Assembly: GCF_006715635.1 (NCBI RefSeq) | Contig: NZ_VFNP01000001.1 | Location: 2,790,001-2,854,000, forward strand | Length of the DNA stretch: 64,000 nt | From: Streptomyces sp. SLBN-118 | GTDB taxonomy: Bacteria > Actinomycetota > Actinomycetes > Streptomycetales > Streptomycetaceae | Reading direction: 5' to 3' | Part shown: positions 42,755 to 51,782 of the stretch, one piece after another | Position numbering within the stretch: position 1 is the stretch's first letter | Layout of the letters: each line of letters begins with the position of its first letter | The notes under the pieces: generated by a model | Databases searched by the model: none | Seen by the model: only the letters and a program-made list of their open reading frames with translations | Told to the model about the DNA's origin: nothing | Translations under genes and position numbers: made by a program

Positions 42755-45316
42755 TCAGAACATGCTCAGCAGCTGTTCGACCGTGGGCTCAGCCGTCGAG
42801 TCCCCGTCGGGCAGGGCGAGTTCGAACCAGACCGTCTTGCCGCGCGGGGTCCGGCGCGAGCCCCACGCCGCGCTCAGCAGCCCGACCAGCTGCAGTCCGC
42901 GGCCGCCCTCGTCGGTGTCACGTGCCCGTCGCCGTCTCGGCTGGACGAGGCCCGCGTCCCACACCTCGCAGACGAGGGTGCGATCACGCAGCAGCCGAAG
43001 CCGGATCTCGCCCTCCCCGTACCGCAGTGCGTTGGTGACCAGCTCGCTCACCAGCAGCTCGACCGTGTCCACGAGCGCTTCGAGGTCCCAGGTGATCAGC
43101 TGGGCGCGGGCCAGCTCGCGAGCCCGGCCGACGGAGCGGGGTTCGCGGGGCAGCCGCCAGTCGCCGACGGCCTCGACGGGCAGCCCCTGGATCCGGGCCA
43201 TCAGCAGCGCGATGTCGTCCTCGCCGTGCCGGGTGTCGAGGGTGTTCAGCACATGGTCACAGACGTCTTCGAGGGGGCGTACCGGATTGGTGAGCGCGGT
43301 GCGGAAGGCGCGCAGCCCCTCGTCGAGCGGGTGGTCGCGGGATTCGACGAGGCCGTCGGTGTAGAGCGCGAGGAGCGCGTTCTCCGCGAGTTCGACCTCG
43401 ACCTCCTCGAAGGGCTCGCCGCCCACGCCGAGCGGCATCCCGGGCGGCACGTCGAGCAGCAGCGCCTCCTCGCCCGGTTCGACGAGGACGGGCGGCAGAT
43501 GGCCTGCGTTGGCGAACGTACAGCGCCGTGTGACCGGGTCGTAGACGGCGTAGACACAGGTCGCGAGATAGACCTCGGAGAGGTCGGCGTCGCGGGACTT
43601 GTGGGCGACGCGCGAGGCCTGCTGGGCGCCGCTGGGGGTGCCGAGCCCGCGGGCGATCTCGTCGAGTGCGGAGAGCACTTCGGCGGGCTCCAGATCGAGC
43701 AGCGCCAAGGTCCTTACGGCGGTGCGGAGTTCACCCATGGCGACCGCGGCCCGCAGTCCACGGCCCATCACATCGCCCACCACAAGGGCGGTGCGGTGGC
43801 CGGGCAGTTCGATGACGTCGAACCAGTCGCCGCCGACCTCGGTCGCCGTGTTGCCCGGGAGATAGCGGCAGGCGATGTCCAGGCCGGCCGCCTCGGGGTC
43901 GCCGGGCGGCAGGAGGCTGCGCTGCAGGATCAGTGCCCGCTCGTGTTCCCTGCGATAGAGCCGTGCATTGTCCATACAGACGGCGGCCCGTGCGGCGAGT
44001 TCGACAGCGAGCGCCACGTCCCGTTCCCCGAAGGGCTCGCTCCCCTTGGTACGGGAGAACTGCACCAGACCGACGACGGTGTCGTGGGCGACCATCGGGA
44101 CGGCGAGTGTGGACTGCACGAGGCTGCCGTCCTCGCCCGGGATCGACTGGACGCGGGCGGTGCGCAGGGCCCTGGCGCAGGGCGAGTTGAAGGCATAGCG
44201 GTGGACCGCACCGACGGCGGTGGGGGCGCTGCCCTCGGGGCTGCAGGCAGGGGTGGCCACGAGCGGTGCGTCGGACACGGCGCTGGCAAAGGCGACCCGG
44301 CGCAGCTCGGCGCTCCCGCCGCCGTAGCCCTCGGCGTGCGGGGAACTCCATCTGCCGGGAGGTGCCTCGTCGCCGCTCAAGAGTCCTTGGCACAGGTCGA
44401 CGGAGGCAAGGTCGCAGAAGCCGGGGACGGCGACGTCAAGCAGTTCGCGGGCCGTGGTCTCCAGGTCGAGGGAGTTTCCGATTCGGGCGCTCGCCTCGTT
44501 GAGGAGGGCGAGATTGCGGCGGGCGCTGGCGGCCTCGCGGGCGGCGATATGACGGCGCGTGACATCGGTGCCGATCCCGGCGACTCCGATCGGGCGCCCG
44601 GATCCGCTGTGCACGCGGTAGAGGTTGATCGACCAGTGCCTGCGGTCCGAACTGCCAGGTGCCGCGCCGACGATCTGGAGGTCGATGGCGGATTCGCCGG
44701 TCTCCAGCACCCGGCGCAGCGAGGCGGTCATCCGGTCGGCCTCGGCGCGGGAGAGATAGTCGTGGACGGTGCGTCCGCGATGCTCGTCGGCGGTGCCTCC
44801 GAAGACGGCCGCGAAGCGCTGGTTGGTGCGCTGCACGGTGAGATCCGTACCGAACAGGAGGAACCCAAAAGGAGATTGGCCGAAAATCGCCTGCGAAGCG
44901 GCAAGATCGGACTCGATCCGGCGCAGTGCGCGGACGTCGACGACGATACAGAGCGCAGCCCTGTCGCCGCTCTCCGTCTCACTCGGCATCACATAGACCT
45001 CGGCGAGGCCGTGCGCGCCGCCCGTCCCCGGCATCCGGAAGGGGACCAGGCCGGTCCACTCCTTGCCGTCGAGGATCTCCGCCACGTGCCGGTGGCCGCG
45101 CGGGCGCAGCTCGGCGGGCATGAAGACTTCGACCGGGTCCTTGCCCCTGACCTCTTCGGCGGTGATGCCGAAGAGATCTACTGCGCGCCAACTCCACTGG
45201 TCGACCAGCCCGTCGGGGCCGATCGAGAAAGACGCCACCTTGATGTAGTCATAGATCGAGCCAGGCGGGCTGCTCTGCCACACGACAGTGCTCGCCGTCT
45301 CAGGTATTTCGCTCAC
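42755..45316 (-). CDS. PAS-PAS-GAF-PP2C phosphatase fused to an anti-sigma-type kinase domain
   Basis: 853 residues. PAS domains about 24-130 and 137-255, GAF about 268-452, a SpoIIE-type PP2C phosphatase about 460-685 (EVGGDWFD at 493-500, GDVMGRG at 514-520) and a C-terminal HATPase_c domain about 705-835 (SELVTNALRYG, DEGGRGLQLV, GKTVWFELAL). Such proteins dephosphorylate STAS anti-anti-sigma factors while the last domain may phosphorylate them. The sensor signal is unknown. GTG at 45316 follows GGAGGGG. No STAS gene is nearby. Confidence 0.9.
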   Translation of the reverse strand: MSEIPETASTVVWQSSPPGSIYDYIKVASFSIGPDGLVDQWSWRAVDLFGITAEEVRGKDPVEVFMPAELRPRGHRHVAEILDGKEWTGLVPFRMPGTGGAHGLAEVYVMPSETESGDRAALCIVVDVRALRRIESDLAASQAIFGQSPFGFLLFGTDLTVQRTNQRFAAVFGGTADEHRGRTVHDYLSRAEADRMTASLRRVLETGESAIDLQIVGAAPGSSDRRHWSINLYRVHSGSGRPIGVAGIGTDVTRRHIAAREAASARRNLALLNEASARIGNSLDLETTARELLDVAVPGFCDLASVDLCQGLLSGDEAPPGRWSSPHAEGYGGGSAELRRVAFASAVSDAPLVATPACSPEGSAPTAVGAVHRYAFNSPCARALRTARVQSIPGEDGSLVQSTLAVPMVAHDTVVGLVQFSRTKGSEPFGERDVALAVELAARAAVCMDNARLYRREHERALILQRSLLPPGDPEAAGLDIACRYLPGNTATEVGGDWFDVIELPGHRTALVVGDVMGRGLRAAVAMGELRTAVRTLALLDLEPAEVLSALDEIARGLGTPSGAQQASRVAHKSRDADLSEVYLATCVYAVYDPVTRRCTFANAGHLPPVLVEPGEEALLLDVPPGMPLGVGGEPFEEVEVELAENALLALYTDGLVESRDHPLDEGLRAFRTALTNPVRPLEDVCDHVLNTLDTRHGEDDIALLMARIQGLPVEAVGDWRLPREPRSVGRARELARAQLITWDLEALVDTVELLVSELVTNALRYGEGEIRLRLLRDRTLVCEVWDAGLVQPRRRRARDTDEGGRGLQLVGLLSAAWGSRRTPRGKTVWFELALPDGDSTAEPTVEQLLSMF

Positions 45317-45485
45317 GCGACCGTCCCCTCCAGCTCACCGCACCGGACCGGCCATGACCGCAGTATTCAGCACTACGGGCCAGACCGGCACGGCGTTCAC
45401 GATCACAGCACGGTCTCGTTCATTTTCGGCCTGCTCCCGGCCAGGTCGGAACCGTACGTGGCGTGATCGTCGTCCCCCCACACTT

Positions 45486-45935
45486 CTAACCAGTCAGAGC
45501 GAGCTCGAACCACACCGTCTTGCCCGTTCTCCCGCGCCTGGTGCCCCACCTGCGAGCAGAACCAGCCACCAGCTGAAGCCCGCGCCCGCCTTCGTCGTCG
45601 GGCAGCGCGCTGCGCTCGGTCGGCGGATCCGGAAGGGGATCGGAGACTTCGACCAGCAGCGACGGGGAGGTGTCACCGGGTTCGGGCCGGACCAGGCGGA
45701 CTCCGATGGGGCCCGATGCGTACCGCAGGGAATTGGTCACCAGCTCACTGACCAGCAGCACCGTCACATCGCCGATCACCGAATCAAGTTCCCAGGCTCG
45801 CAGGGTGTCACGCACGGCGTGGCGGGCGGCGCGCACGGCGTCGGGTTCCGCAGGGAAGGACCACTCGACGCATTCACCCTCGGTGTCGATCACGCCGCTC
45901 ACTTCCCCAGACCGGCAGCAGCTCAACAGACCCAC
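45486..45935 (-). CDS. Anti-sigma-type HATPase (RsbW-like)
   Basis: 149 residues, a single HATPase_c domain: LVSELVTNSLRYASGP is the N box; DDEGGRGLQLV with WGTRRGRTGKTVWFELAL completes the ATP site. The end is nearly the same as the C-terminal domain of the 853-residue phosphatase encoded 169 bases downstream on the same strand, so the two are paralogues. It likely binds a sigma factor or a STAS antagonist; neither is encoded here. The GTG start at 45935 has only a weak ribosome site; a GTG 15 codons in is an alternative. Confidence 0.8.
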   Translation of the reverse strand: MGLLSCCRSGEVSGVIDTEGECVEWSFPAEPDAVRAARHAVRDTLRAWELDSVIGDVTVLLVSELVTNSLRYASGPIGVRLVRPEPGDTSPSLLVEVSDPLPDPPTERSALPDDEGGRGLQLVAGSARRWGTRRGRTGKTVWFELALTG

Positions 45936-46034
45936 GTCCTATTTCGGGGGGTTAATCAGCACATACCCGGAATTGGGTGGGAGGTATCCCGGTCCCTCGC
46001 CAATGGGCGCACCGTCGTACGAACGGCGTAGGCG

Positions 46035-46466
46035 TCAGTCGCGCGCACTGTCCTGCTCGCTTTCACGCAGGGCGCCCGCGCGCAGGCGCCGGGCAGCCTC
46101 GGCCACGGCAGGCCTGTCCGCCTCCAGCCAGTCGACGGCATTGGTCTCATGGGGGGCGAGCCACCGCAGCTCGTCATGGTCTTCCAGCGGCCGGGGCTCC
46201 CCGGAGAGCAGCCGGGCGGTCCACACCTGGAGGACATAGCCGGGCTTGAGCGGCCACTCGCCGGGGATCCGCTCCAGCGGTTCGGCCTCGACACCCAGCT
46301 CCTCACGCAGCTCACGCACGAGTGCCTGCTCGGGGCTCTCTCCGGGCTCCAGCTTGCCGCCGGGCAGTTCCCAGCGGCCCGCGAGCTCCTCGGGCGCGCT
46401 GCGGCGTGCGGCCAGCAGCAGCCCCTGGTCGCACACGGCGCCTGCCACCACCACACGATCGTCCAT
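46035..46466 (-). CDS. Nudix hydrolase, MutT-like
   Basis: 143 residues. The Nudix box GX5EX7REUXEEXGU is complete: G37, E43, R51, E52, E55, E56, G58 in GGKLEPGES...RELREELGV. VVVAGAVCDQGLLLAARRS and ELAGRWELPGGK resemble the small MutT/CTP pyrophosphohydrolase group that sanitises damaged nucleotides. The substrate cannot be read from sequence. ATG at 46466 gives the usual start MDDRVVVAGAV; the open frame upstream is ignored. Confidence 0.88.
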   Translation of the reverse strand: MDDRVVVAGAVCDQGLLLAARRSAPEELAGRWELPGGKLEPGESPEQALVRELREELGVEAEPLERIPGEWPLKPGYVLQVWTARLLSGEPRPLEDHDELRWLAPHETNAVDWLEADRPAVAEAARRLRAGALRESEQDSARD

Positions 46467-46500
46467 GCGCCGGAGCGTAACCGTCCGGCCGGGCACCCCT

Positions 46501-46680
46501 CTAATGCGTCGTCTGGCCTATGCGCTCGACCCAGTAGAGCTGCTTGTGTCCGCGGCCATCGAGGGTGTCCGCGATCTGCTGGGCCTCGTCCCGGGTCGCG
46601 TACCGTCCGACGCGGTAGCGATTGCCGTTGTCGTCCTGCCGAATGACGAGCCAGGGGAGCAGAGCGGGGCTGTCGTTCAT
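46501..46680 (-). CDS. 59-residue SPOR-like protein
   Basis: A short gene starting MNDSPALLPWLVIRQDDNGN and ending with GHKQLYWVERIGQTTH. The pattern strand (WLVIRQ), turn (DDNGNRYRVGRY), helix (TRDEAQQIADTL) and final strand (KQLYWVERI) resembles a minimal SPOR fold, which binds denuded septal peptidoglycan in other proteins. Here there is no membrane anchor or signal peptide. GGGGAGGGG lies before ATG 46680. I have seen near-identical small proteins in Streptomyces; their role is not known to me. Confidence 0.75.
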   Translation of the reverse strand: MNDSPALLPWLVIRQDDNGNRYRVGRYATRDEAQQIADTLDGRGHKQLYWVERIGQTTH

Positions 46681-46879
46681 CGCGCCCCTCCCCGGGCCGG
46701 CCTGCAGGTCTGTAAGGATCGCCAGGAAACCGCACTACGCATATGCCCGAGCCTACGCCTGACCTTTACTCAGCGGATACGGGTTTTCACAAAGAGATAT
46801 GACAGCGGGGGCGTACCCGGCTGGATACGCCCCCTGCTGGCCGATTCCGGGCCGCGCTGAGCTCCTGGTGTCCGGATGC

Positions 46880-47632
46880 TCACTTCACCGGAAGGTGGTA
46901 CGCGATGCGGTAGCGGTCCGCCGGTACGACGAGGTCCGCCGTCTCGACCGCGCGCCCCGACGCGTAATACGTCCGCTCGACGACCATCACCACATGGCCC
47001 GGTACACCGCCGAGCGCCAGGAGCTCCTCCGCAAGGCCCGGGCGGGCGCCGACCTCCTCCGCCACGTTGTCCACGACGACGTCGATGGCGGCCATGCGCT
47101 CGACGACTCCACAGCCGCCGAGCGGTCCCTCCTCGGGCAGCATCACCGGTGTGCGGCCGGTGACTTCGAGGGGCTCCCAGGAGGTGGAGAGCATCATCGC
47201 CTCGCCCGCGTCGCGGAGCACATAGCGCGTACGCATCACACGGTCGCCGAGCGGGACGCCGAGACGGGCGGCGATCTCCGGGCTCGCCTCCTCCTGTTCG
47301 CTGCTGGACTCCCAGGTCCCCCGCGCCGCCTCCTCGGCCTGTTCCTGACGAAAGGGGTTGGCTCCGGACGGCGGACGGTAGCCGGAGCGGGCGATCCGGC
47401 GCGGGACCGGCCGCTCGCGGACATACGTGCCGGAACCCGAGCGGCCCTCGACCAGGCCTTCCGCCATCAGGACCTTGCGCGCCTCCAGGGCGACGGTGTC
47501 CGAGACTCCGTACTCCTCGCGGATACGGGCCTGCGAGGGAAGCCGGGTGTGCGGCGGCAGCGAGCCGTTGACGATCTTCTGGCGAAGGTCGCTCGCAACG
47601 CGCAGATAGGCGGGCTGCTCACCGAATGTCAC
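46880..47632 (-). CDS. GntR/UTRA (HutC-type) regulator
   Basis: 250 residues. The N-terminal 70 form the GntR winged helix (PAYLRVASDLRQKIVNGSLP, RLPSQARIREEYGVS, GLVEGRSGSGTYV). From about 85 a UTRA ligand domain follows, with RTRYVLRDAGEAMMLSTSWEPL and MAAIDVVVDNVAEEVGARP. HutC-type regulators bind small ligands such as sugars or amino-acid derivatives; no target gene is evident nearby. GTG at 47632 is used because GGGAG lies ahead and the family N-terminus starts there. Confidence 0.88.
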   Translation of the reverse strand: MTFGEQPAYLRVASDLRQKIVNGSLPPHTRLPSQARIREEYGVSDTVALEARKVLMAEGLVEGRSGSGTYVRERPVPRRIARSGYRPPSGANPFRQEQAEEAARGTWESSSEQEEASPEIAARLGVPLGDRVMRTRYVLRDAGEAMMLSTSWEPLEVTGRTPVMLPEEGPLGGCGVVERMAAIDVVVDNVAEEVGARPGLAEELLALGGVPGHVVMVVERTYYASGRAVETADLVVPADRYRIAYHLPVK

Positions 47633-47761
47633 GGGCCACTCCCAACAGGTTGACAGACAGCAACAGGGTGGCAACCGTCGGTTAAGGTCGCAAGCATGAG
47701 CCAAAGGTTCACTCGAAGTGATGAGTTGGGTTTAGGCAGCCGCTTACCGCAGGTCGGCAGC

Positions 47762-48463
47762 TCAGACGCCGGACGCGCCCGCCGAGGGTGCGCTCTCGGA
47801 CCCGGCCCGCAGCGAGCCGGTGAGCTTGCCGTCGACCGCGGCGTAGGAACAGGTCACCTTGTGGTCGCCCAGGCGCCAACTCCGCCTGCTCGGCATGTAG
47901 TAGTACGTCGACGCGTTGCCGGGCACGGCGGAAGGGTCTGACACGTAGGCGTCGTTCAGCTCGGCACAGCGCCTCTCGGCGATCGGCTCGACCGCTGCCT
48001 CCCCGGGCCAGGCCCCGGACTCCTCCAGCTCGAACGAGCCGGTCACCTCGCCGTCGTGCGGCTTTGCACAGTCGACGACCCTGACGTTCGCGGTCTCCTG
48101 CTCCAGCTCGGTGCCGGGGACGTCGAAGCAGTCCTCCTTGCGCAGATCGAGCGTGCTGCGGGACCGGGCCGCCTCCTTGACGCCCTTCCTGAAACCGTCC
48201 ACGGCGTCGCCGATCCCCCCGGTGAGGAGGGCTGTCAGCACGAGCGCGGTACTGAGCCCGGAGAGGATGCTGCCCGCGATGGCCATGCCCTTGCCGCGGT
48301 TGCCGTTCCGCTTGATCTGCGAGAGGGCGATCAGGCCGAGGACGAGGCCGAGCGGGGGTATGCAGCACACGATCCCTACGACCAGGGATGTGATGGCGAG
48401 CCCGTTCACGGGGGGATTCGGGGGTCTGGCGGGGGCGTACGGGGACGGCGGGTACATGGCCAC
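47762..48463 (-). CDS. DUF4190 membrane protein with septum-formation-like domain
   Basis: 233 residues. A Pro/Tyr-rich N-terminus (MYPPSPYAPARPPNPP) leads to two hydrophobic helices (AITSLVVGIVCCIPPLGLVLGLIAL and GSILSGLSTALVLTALL) with the DUF4190 look. The external part (about 110-233) has conserved cysteines in KEDCFDVPG, VVDCAKPHDGEV and ERRCAELN, a pattern of septum-formation/DUF4190-fused proteins. Function unknown. GTG at 48463 follows AGGAG at 9 bases. Confidence 0.75.
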   Translation of the reverse strand: MAMYPPSPYAPARPPNPPVNGLAITSLVVGIVCCIPPLGLVLGLIALSQIKRNGNRGKGMAIAGSILSGLSTALVLTALLTGGIGDAVDGFRKGVKEAARSRSTLDLRKEDCFDVPGTELEQETANVRVVDCAKPHDGEVTGSFELEESGAWPGEAAVEPIAERRCAELNDAYVSDPSAVPGNASTYYYMPSRRSWRLGDHKVTCSYAAVDGKLTGSLRAGSESAPSAGASGV

Positions 48464-48662
48464 GGGGCTGGGCTCCTGATCCGGGTATCGCGGAGTGGGG
48501 CGAACGGGCGGGGATCCTATGCGACGGACGCCAGGGTGGGGCGGAGGGGGTTCCCTGCCCGGCCCCCGAACCGTGGGCTCCGAGGGCACCGCGAACGCCG
48601 GACCTCACCGCCCGGGCGACGTGCGCACGCACTGCGCCGCACAACTGCCATGCTGACGGCCC

Positions 48663-49775
48663 ATGACGTCGTACAACTGCCCCGAATGCGGCACCCGCGC
48701 CCCCGTCGAGACGGCCAACTGGTGCTGCCCGAACTGCCGCAGCCCCTGGGACCTGGACTTCGCCGCAACGGCGGTCAGCCTCAAGTCCCTTCCTGCCAGG
48801 GTCAATTCCCTGTGGCGTTACGAAGAGGCCCTGCCGCTCGCCCAACCGGCCGTCTCGCTCGGGGAGGGCCGCACCCCCCTGGTCGCACTCACCGAAACCG
48901 TCTTCGCCAAGCTCGACTTCCTGATGCCGACGCTCTCCTTCAAGGACCGGGGCGCGGTGCTGCTGGCGGAGCTGGCCCGCCGTCTCGCGCCGCGCCGGGT
49001 GATCGCCGACAGCAGCGGCAACGCGGGCACCGCGATCGCCGCGTACTGCGCACGCGCCGGTCTGGACTGCACCGTGTACGTCCCCGAGGAGACGTCCGCC
49101 AAGAAGGTCGAGCAGATCAGAGCGCACGGCGCGCACCTCGAACTCGTTCCCGGTGACCGCGAGTCCACCGCACAGGCCGCCCGCGCGGCAGCGGACCGGA
49201 CCGGCACGTTCTACGCGAGCCACGTCTACAACCCCTACTTCCTGCACGGCACGAAGACGTACGTCTACGAGCTCTGGGAGGACCTCGGCGGCACGCTCCC
49301 GGACGCGATCGTCGTCCCCGTCGGCAACGGCACACTGCTGCTCGGCGCCGACCTGGCCATCGGCGAACTCCACGCCTGCGGCCTGATCTCCGAGCGGCCC
49401 GCCCTCATCGCGGTCCAGGCCGAGGCCGTCTCCCCCCTGGCCGCCGCCTTCCACTCCGGAGCCGACGCGCTGCCCGAGGAGCCCGCACCTGCCCCGCCGC
49501 CCGCACCGACGCTCGCCGAGGGCATCGCGATCCCCCGCCCGCCGCGCGCGAAGCAGATCCTGCGGGCCGTACGCGCGTCCGGCGGCACCTTCCTCACCGT
49601 GACGGAGGACCAGATCCGGGCCGCGCAGCTGGACCTCGCCTCCCGCGGACTGTTCGTCGAGTCGACAGGCGTCGCGTGCTGGGCGGCCGCGGGCACCTGG
49701 AGCGAGGGCACGGCCGTCGTCCCGCTCTGCGGCGCGGGCCTGAAGACGGGACTCGCGCCTCAGTCGGTCCAGTAG
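48663..49775 (+). CDS. Threonine-synthase-like PLP enzyme with zinc ribbon
   Basis: 370 residues. An N-terminal zinc ribbon uses C6, C9, C22 and C25 (CPEC, CPNC). The fold-type II PLP core has K94 in LSFKDRG, DSSGNAGTAIAAY, and GNGTLLLG. It resembles threonine synthase but is shorter than the usual ThrC, and the zinc ribbon is typical of a paralogue group in actinobacteria whose true substrate is unsettled. ATG at 48663 has no strong ribosome site. Convergent with a cupin fragment. Confidence 0.82.
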   Translation: MTSYNCPECGTRAPVETANWCCPNCRSPWDLDFAATAVSLKSLPARVNSLWRYEEALPLAQPAVSLGEGRTPLVALTETVFAKLDFLMPTLSFKDRGAVLLAELARRLAPRRVIADSSGNAGTAIAAYCARAGLDCTVYVPEETSAKKVEQIRAHGAHLELVPGDRESTAQAARAAADRTGTFYASHVYNPYFLHGTKTYVYELWEDLGGTLPDAIVVPVGNGTLLLGADLAIGELHACGLISERPALIAVQAEAVSPLAAAFHSGADALPEEPAPAPPPAPTLAEGIAIPRPPRAKQILRAVRASGGTFLTVTEDQIRAAQLDLASRGLFVESTGVACWAAAGTWSEGTAVVPLCGAGLKTGLAPQSVQ

Positions 49776-49918
49776 GTGTCGTGCTTGACGAAGAACTCCG
49801 CCTGTTGCTCGGGCGACCACTCGGTCGCGACCTCGGCGACCTTCTCGAAGTACTCTTCGCGCGGAGCGCCCGGCGTGAAGAGCAGCAGCATCGACGCGGG
49901 GGACTCCTCTTCTCGTGC
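49760..49918 (-). pseudogene. C-terminal fragment of a cupin-domain protein
   Basis: Minus-strand frame reading MLLLFTPGAPREEYFEKVAE and later EWSPEQQAEFFVKHDTYWTD before a TGA at 49760. The phrases LLLFTPGAPREEYFE and EFF.KHDTYW match the last 45 residues of small cupin-2 proteins. The beta-barrel part is absent; upstream in frame is only AREEESPAS. The 3' end overlaps the PLP-enzyme gene by 16 bases. Best read as a deletion remnant. Confidence 0.6.
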
Positions 49919-49969
49919 CGCCGCCCGGAGACCGGATCAGCTGAGGGAGCCATGGGGTTGGATGGGGGC

Positions 49970-50635
49970 GTGAGCGTTCTCGATGTGGCCCGGCAGCTGC
50001 CCGCCGTCCCCGTCCTGCGTGACCTGTGCCGATCGATCGCGATGCTGGAGGCGATCCTCAGCCCGGAATGGGAGGACCGCCTCTACTCCTTCGACGCGCA
50101 CTGGTCGTCGTCGGAGGAGATGGCCTCGATGCGGACCGGCTCGGGCGACGAGTACGCCATCGTGTTCTCGTCCGCCGGCGCGTTCGTCAGGGGCTTCGCC
50201 CATGAGTCCCCGATGAGCCCGTACGCCTCCGACGGACCGTGGCCGGGCGTGCTCGACGAGGTCCCCGAGGTCTTCCGCCCCTGCGTCCAGGAACCCGCCT
50301 TCACGGACGAGGACGGCATGCCCGTCGCGACGGCCTGCCTGTGGCGCGAGCCCGCCGACGACGGCTGGCGGACGGGGACGATCGACTTCCCGGAGGACGA
50401 CGAAGACGCCGACGGCGCTGGGGAGTTGTTCGCGATACTGACAGCCGGGACCCCCGCGGCCTACCAGGAGTTCGCCGAGGACTACTACGAGGTCCCGGTC
50501 GACCTGGCGGCCGTACGCCATGTGTACGCGCTGCGCCCGCTGACCGCCGAGGTGGTCGCGGCGCTCAATCCCCACCTCACGCTCGCCGAACTCGACGAGG
50601 ACCTCGCCTCGATCGGATACCCGCGGCAGCCCTGA
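49970..50635 (+). CDS. Conserved protein of unknown function
   Basis: 221 residues with no signal or membrane segment. Acidic (DDEDADGAGELF) and rich in aromatic residues; recognisable phrases are YSFDAHWSSSEEMASMRTGSGDEYAI and GTPAAYQEFAEDYYEVPVDL. I recognise the type from Streptomyces genomes but not a function. GTG at 49970 follows GGATGGGGG; ATG at 49952 is in frame and has GAGGGA too close. It starts just after the cupin remnant. Confidence 0.7.
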   Translation: MSVLDVARQLPAVPVLRDLCRSIAMLEAILSPEWEDRLYSFDAHWSSSEEMASMRTGSGDEYAIVFSSAGAFVRGFAHESPMSPYASDGPWPGVLDEVPEVFRPCVQEPAFTDEDGMPVATACLWREPADDGWRTGTIDFPEDDEDADGAGELFAILTAGTPAAYQEFAEDYYEVPVDLAAVRHVYALRPLTAEVVAALNPHLTLAELDEDLASIGYPRQP

Positions 50636-50704
50636 GGAGAACCCCCGTCAAAGGCGTTCGATGATGGTCGCGTCGGCATTCCCCAACCAGGTCCGGTGCG
50701 GGCA

Positions 50705-51664
50705 TCAGCGGCCGCGCAGGGCGCCCGCCGTACTGCCCGTGCGCTCGCGCAGCAGGATCCGCAGCGTGTTGGGGTGCTCGTAGCCGACCTTACGGGCGAT
50801 GGACTCCAGGGAGAGGTCGGTGGTCCGCAGCAGGTGCGAGGCCTGCTCCACGCGCAGGTCCTGGACGAATCGCACGGGAGAGGTGCCCAGCACCCGGCGC
50901 ACGGTCCGCTGAAGGGTGCGCTCGCTGACGCCGAGCGAGCGGGCCGCGCCGACGACGCTGACCGGCTCCTCAAGATGCAGCCGGGCCCAGCGCTCGAAGG
51001 CGGCGACAAGCGGATCGCTCTGGGCCAGCGCGCTCGGAATGCTGTACGCCGACTGCGAGGGGCGCTCGTCGACAACCAGGTAGCGGGCGACGAGGTCGGC
51101 CAGGGCGGGGCTGCTCATCCGTACGATCGCCAGCGCCAGGTCGACGTGGCCGAAGGCCGCTCCCGCCGTGGTCACCCCGTCCGAGGTGGTGACCATCGTG
51201 GTCTCGTCTATCGTCACGGCCGGATAGCGCCGGCGGAAGTGCGGTGCCAGCCACCAGCTCGTCGTCGCCTTCCGGCCGTCCAGCACGCCCGACTCGGCCA
51301 GCAGGAAGGTTCCCGTACAGGCCGAGGCGACGGGGGCGCCACGCTGACGGGTCTCGACGACCAGGTCCCGCACCGCCGCCGACGCGGGGCCGGAGACATG
51401 GGCGAGCAGCAGGTCCGGCCGCCGCTCGGCGAGCGCGGGCACCAGGAGGAGGTCGGCACGCTTGGCCTCGGCGGCGGGTTCGGCGGTGACGATGTGCCCC
51501 GCGCCGGTGCGCACCCGGCGGCGGAAACCTACGGTCGTGACCTGCCACGCGGGTGGCGCCTGGGGAAGCTCAGCGCGCATGGCGTTCGCCGCGTCGAGCA
51601 CGTCGAGGATCGCCGAGAGCCCCGAATCGAAGACACCGTCGTAGACCATCACCGCTACATCCAT
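50705..51664 (-). CDS. GlxA-type AraC-family regulator
   Basis: 319 residues. The N-terminal DJ-1/PfpI-like domain has C116 in ASACTGTFLLAESG at the nucleophile position. The C-terminal AraC HTH pair (SVVGAARSLGVSERTLQRTV, SLESIARKVGYEHPNTLRILLRERTG) completes the GlxA architecture. Ligand unknown. ATG at 51664 is preferred over GTG 51685 because a TACCGT -10 box lies 7 bases ahead and neither has a ribosome site. It is divergent from the ABM monooxygenase gene, a plausible target. Confidence 0.85.
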   Translation of the reverse strand: MDVAVMVYDGVFDSGLSAILDVLDAANAMRAELPQAPPAWQVTTVGFRRRVRTGAGHIVTAEPAAEAKRADLLLVPALAERRPDLLLAHVSGPASAAVRDLVVETRQRGAPVASACTGTFLLAESGVLDGRKATTSWWLAPHFRRRYPAVTIDETTMVTTSDGVTTAGAAFGHVDLALAIVRMSSPALADLVARYLVVDERPSQSAYSIPSALAQSDPLVAAFERWARLHLEEPVSVVGAARSLGVSERTLQRTVRRVLGTSPVRFVQDLRVEQASHLLRTTDLSLESIARKVGYEHPNTLRILLRERTGSTAGALRGR

Positions 51665-51782
51665 GACGGAAACGGTATCCGACACGTCGTTTACGACACT
51701 GGGACGGTCCGGGTCACCGGCCTACGTTTGATGGTGTCCCCGACGACGAGGACACCGACGCCAACCTACGGAGTGACGCACG

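Noticed and set aside
42398..45466. A 1022-codon open frame on the plus strand opposite the phosphatase gene
   Set aside because: It lies antisense to a gene with complete PAS, GAF, PP2C and HATPase motifs. Long antisense frames are normal in such GC-biased DNA.
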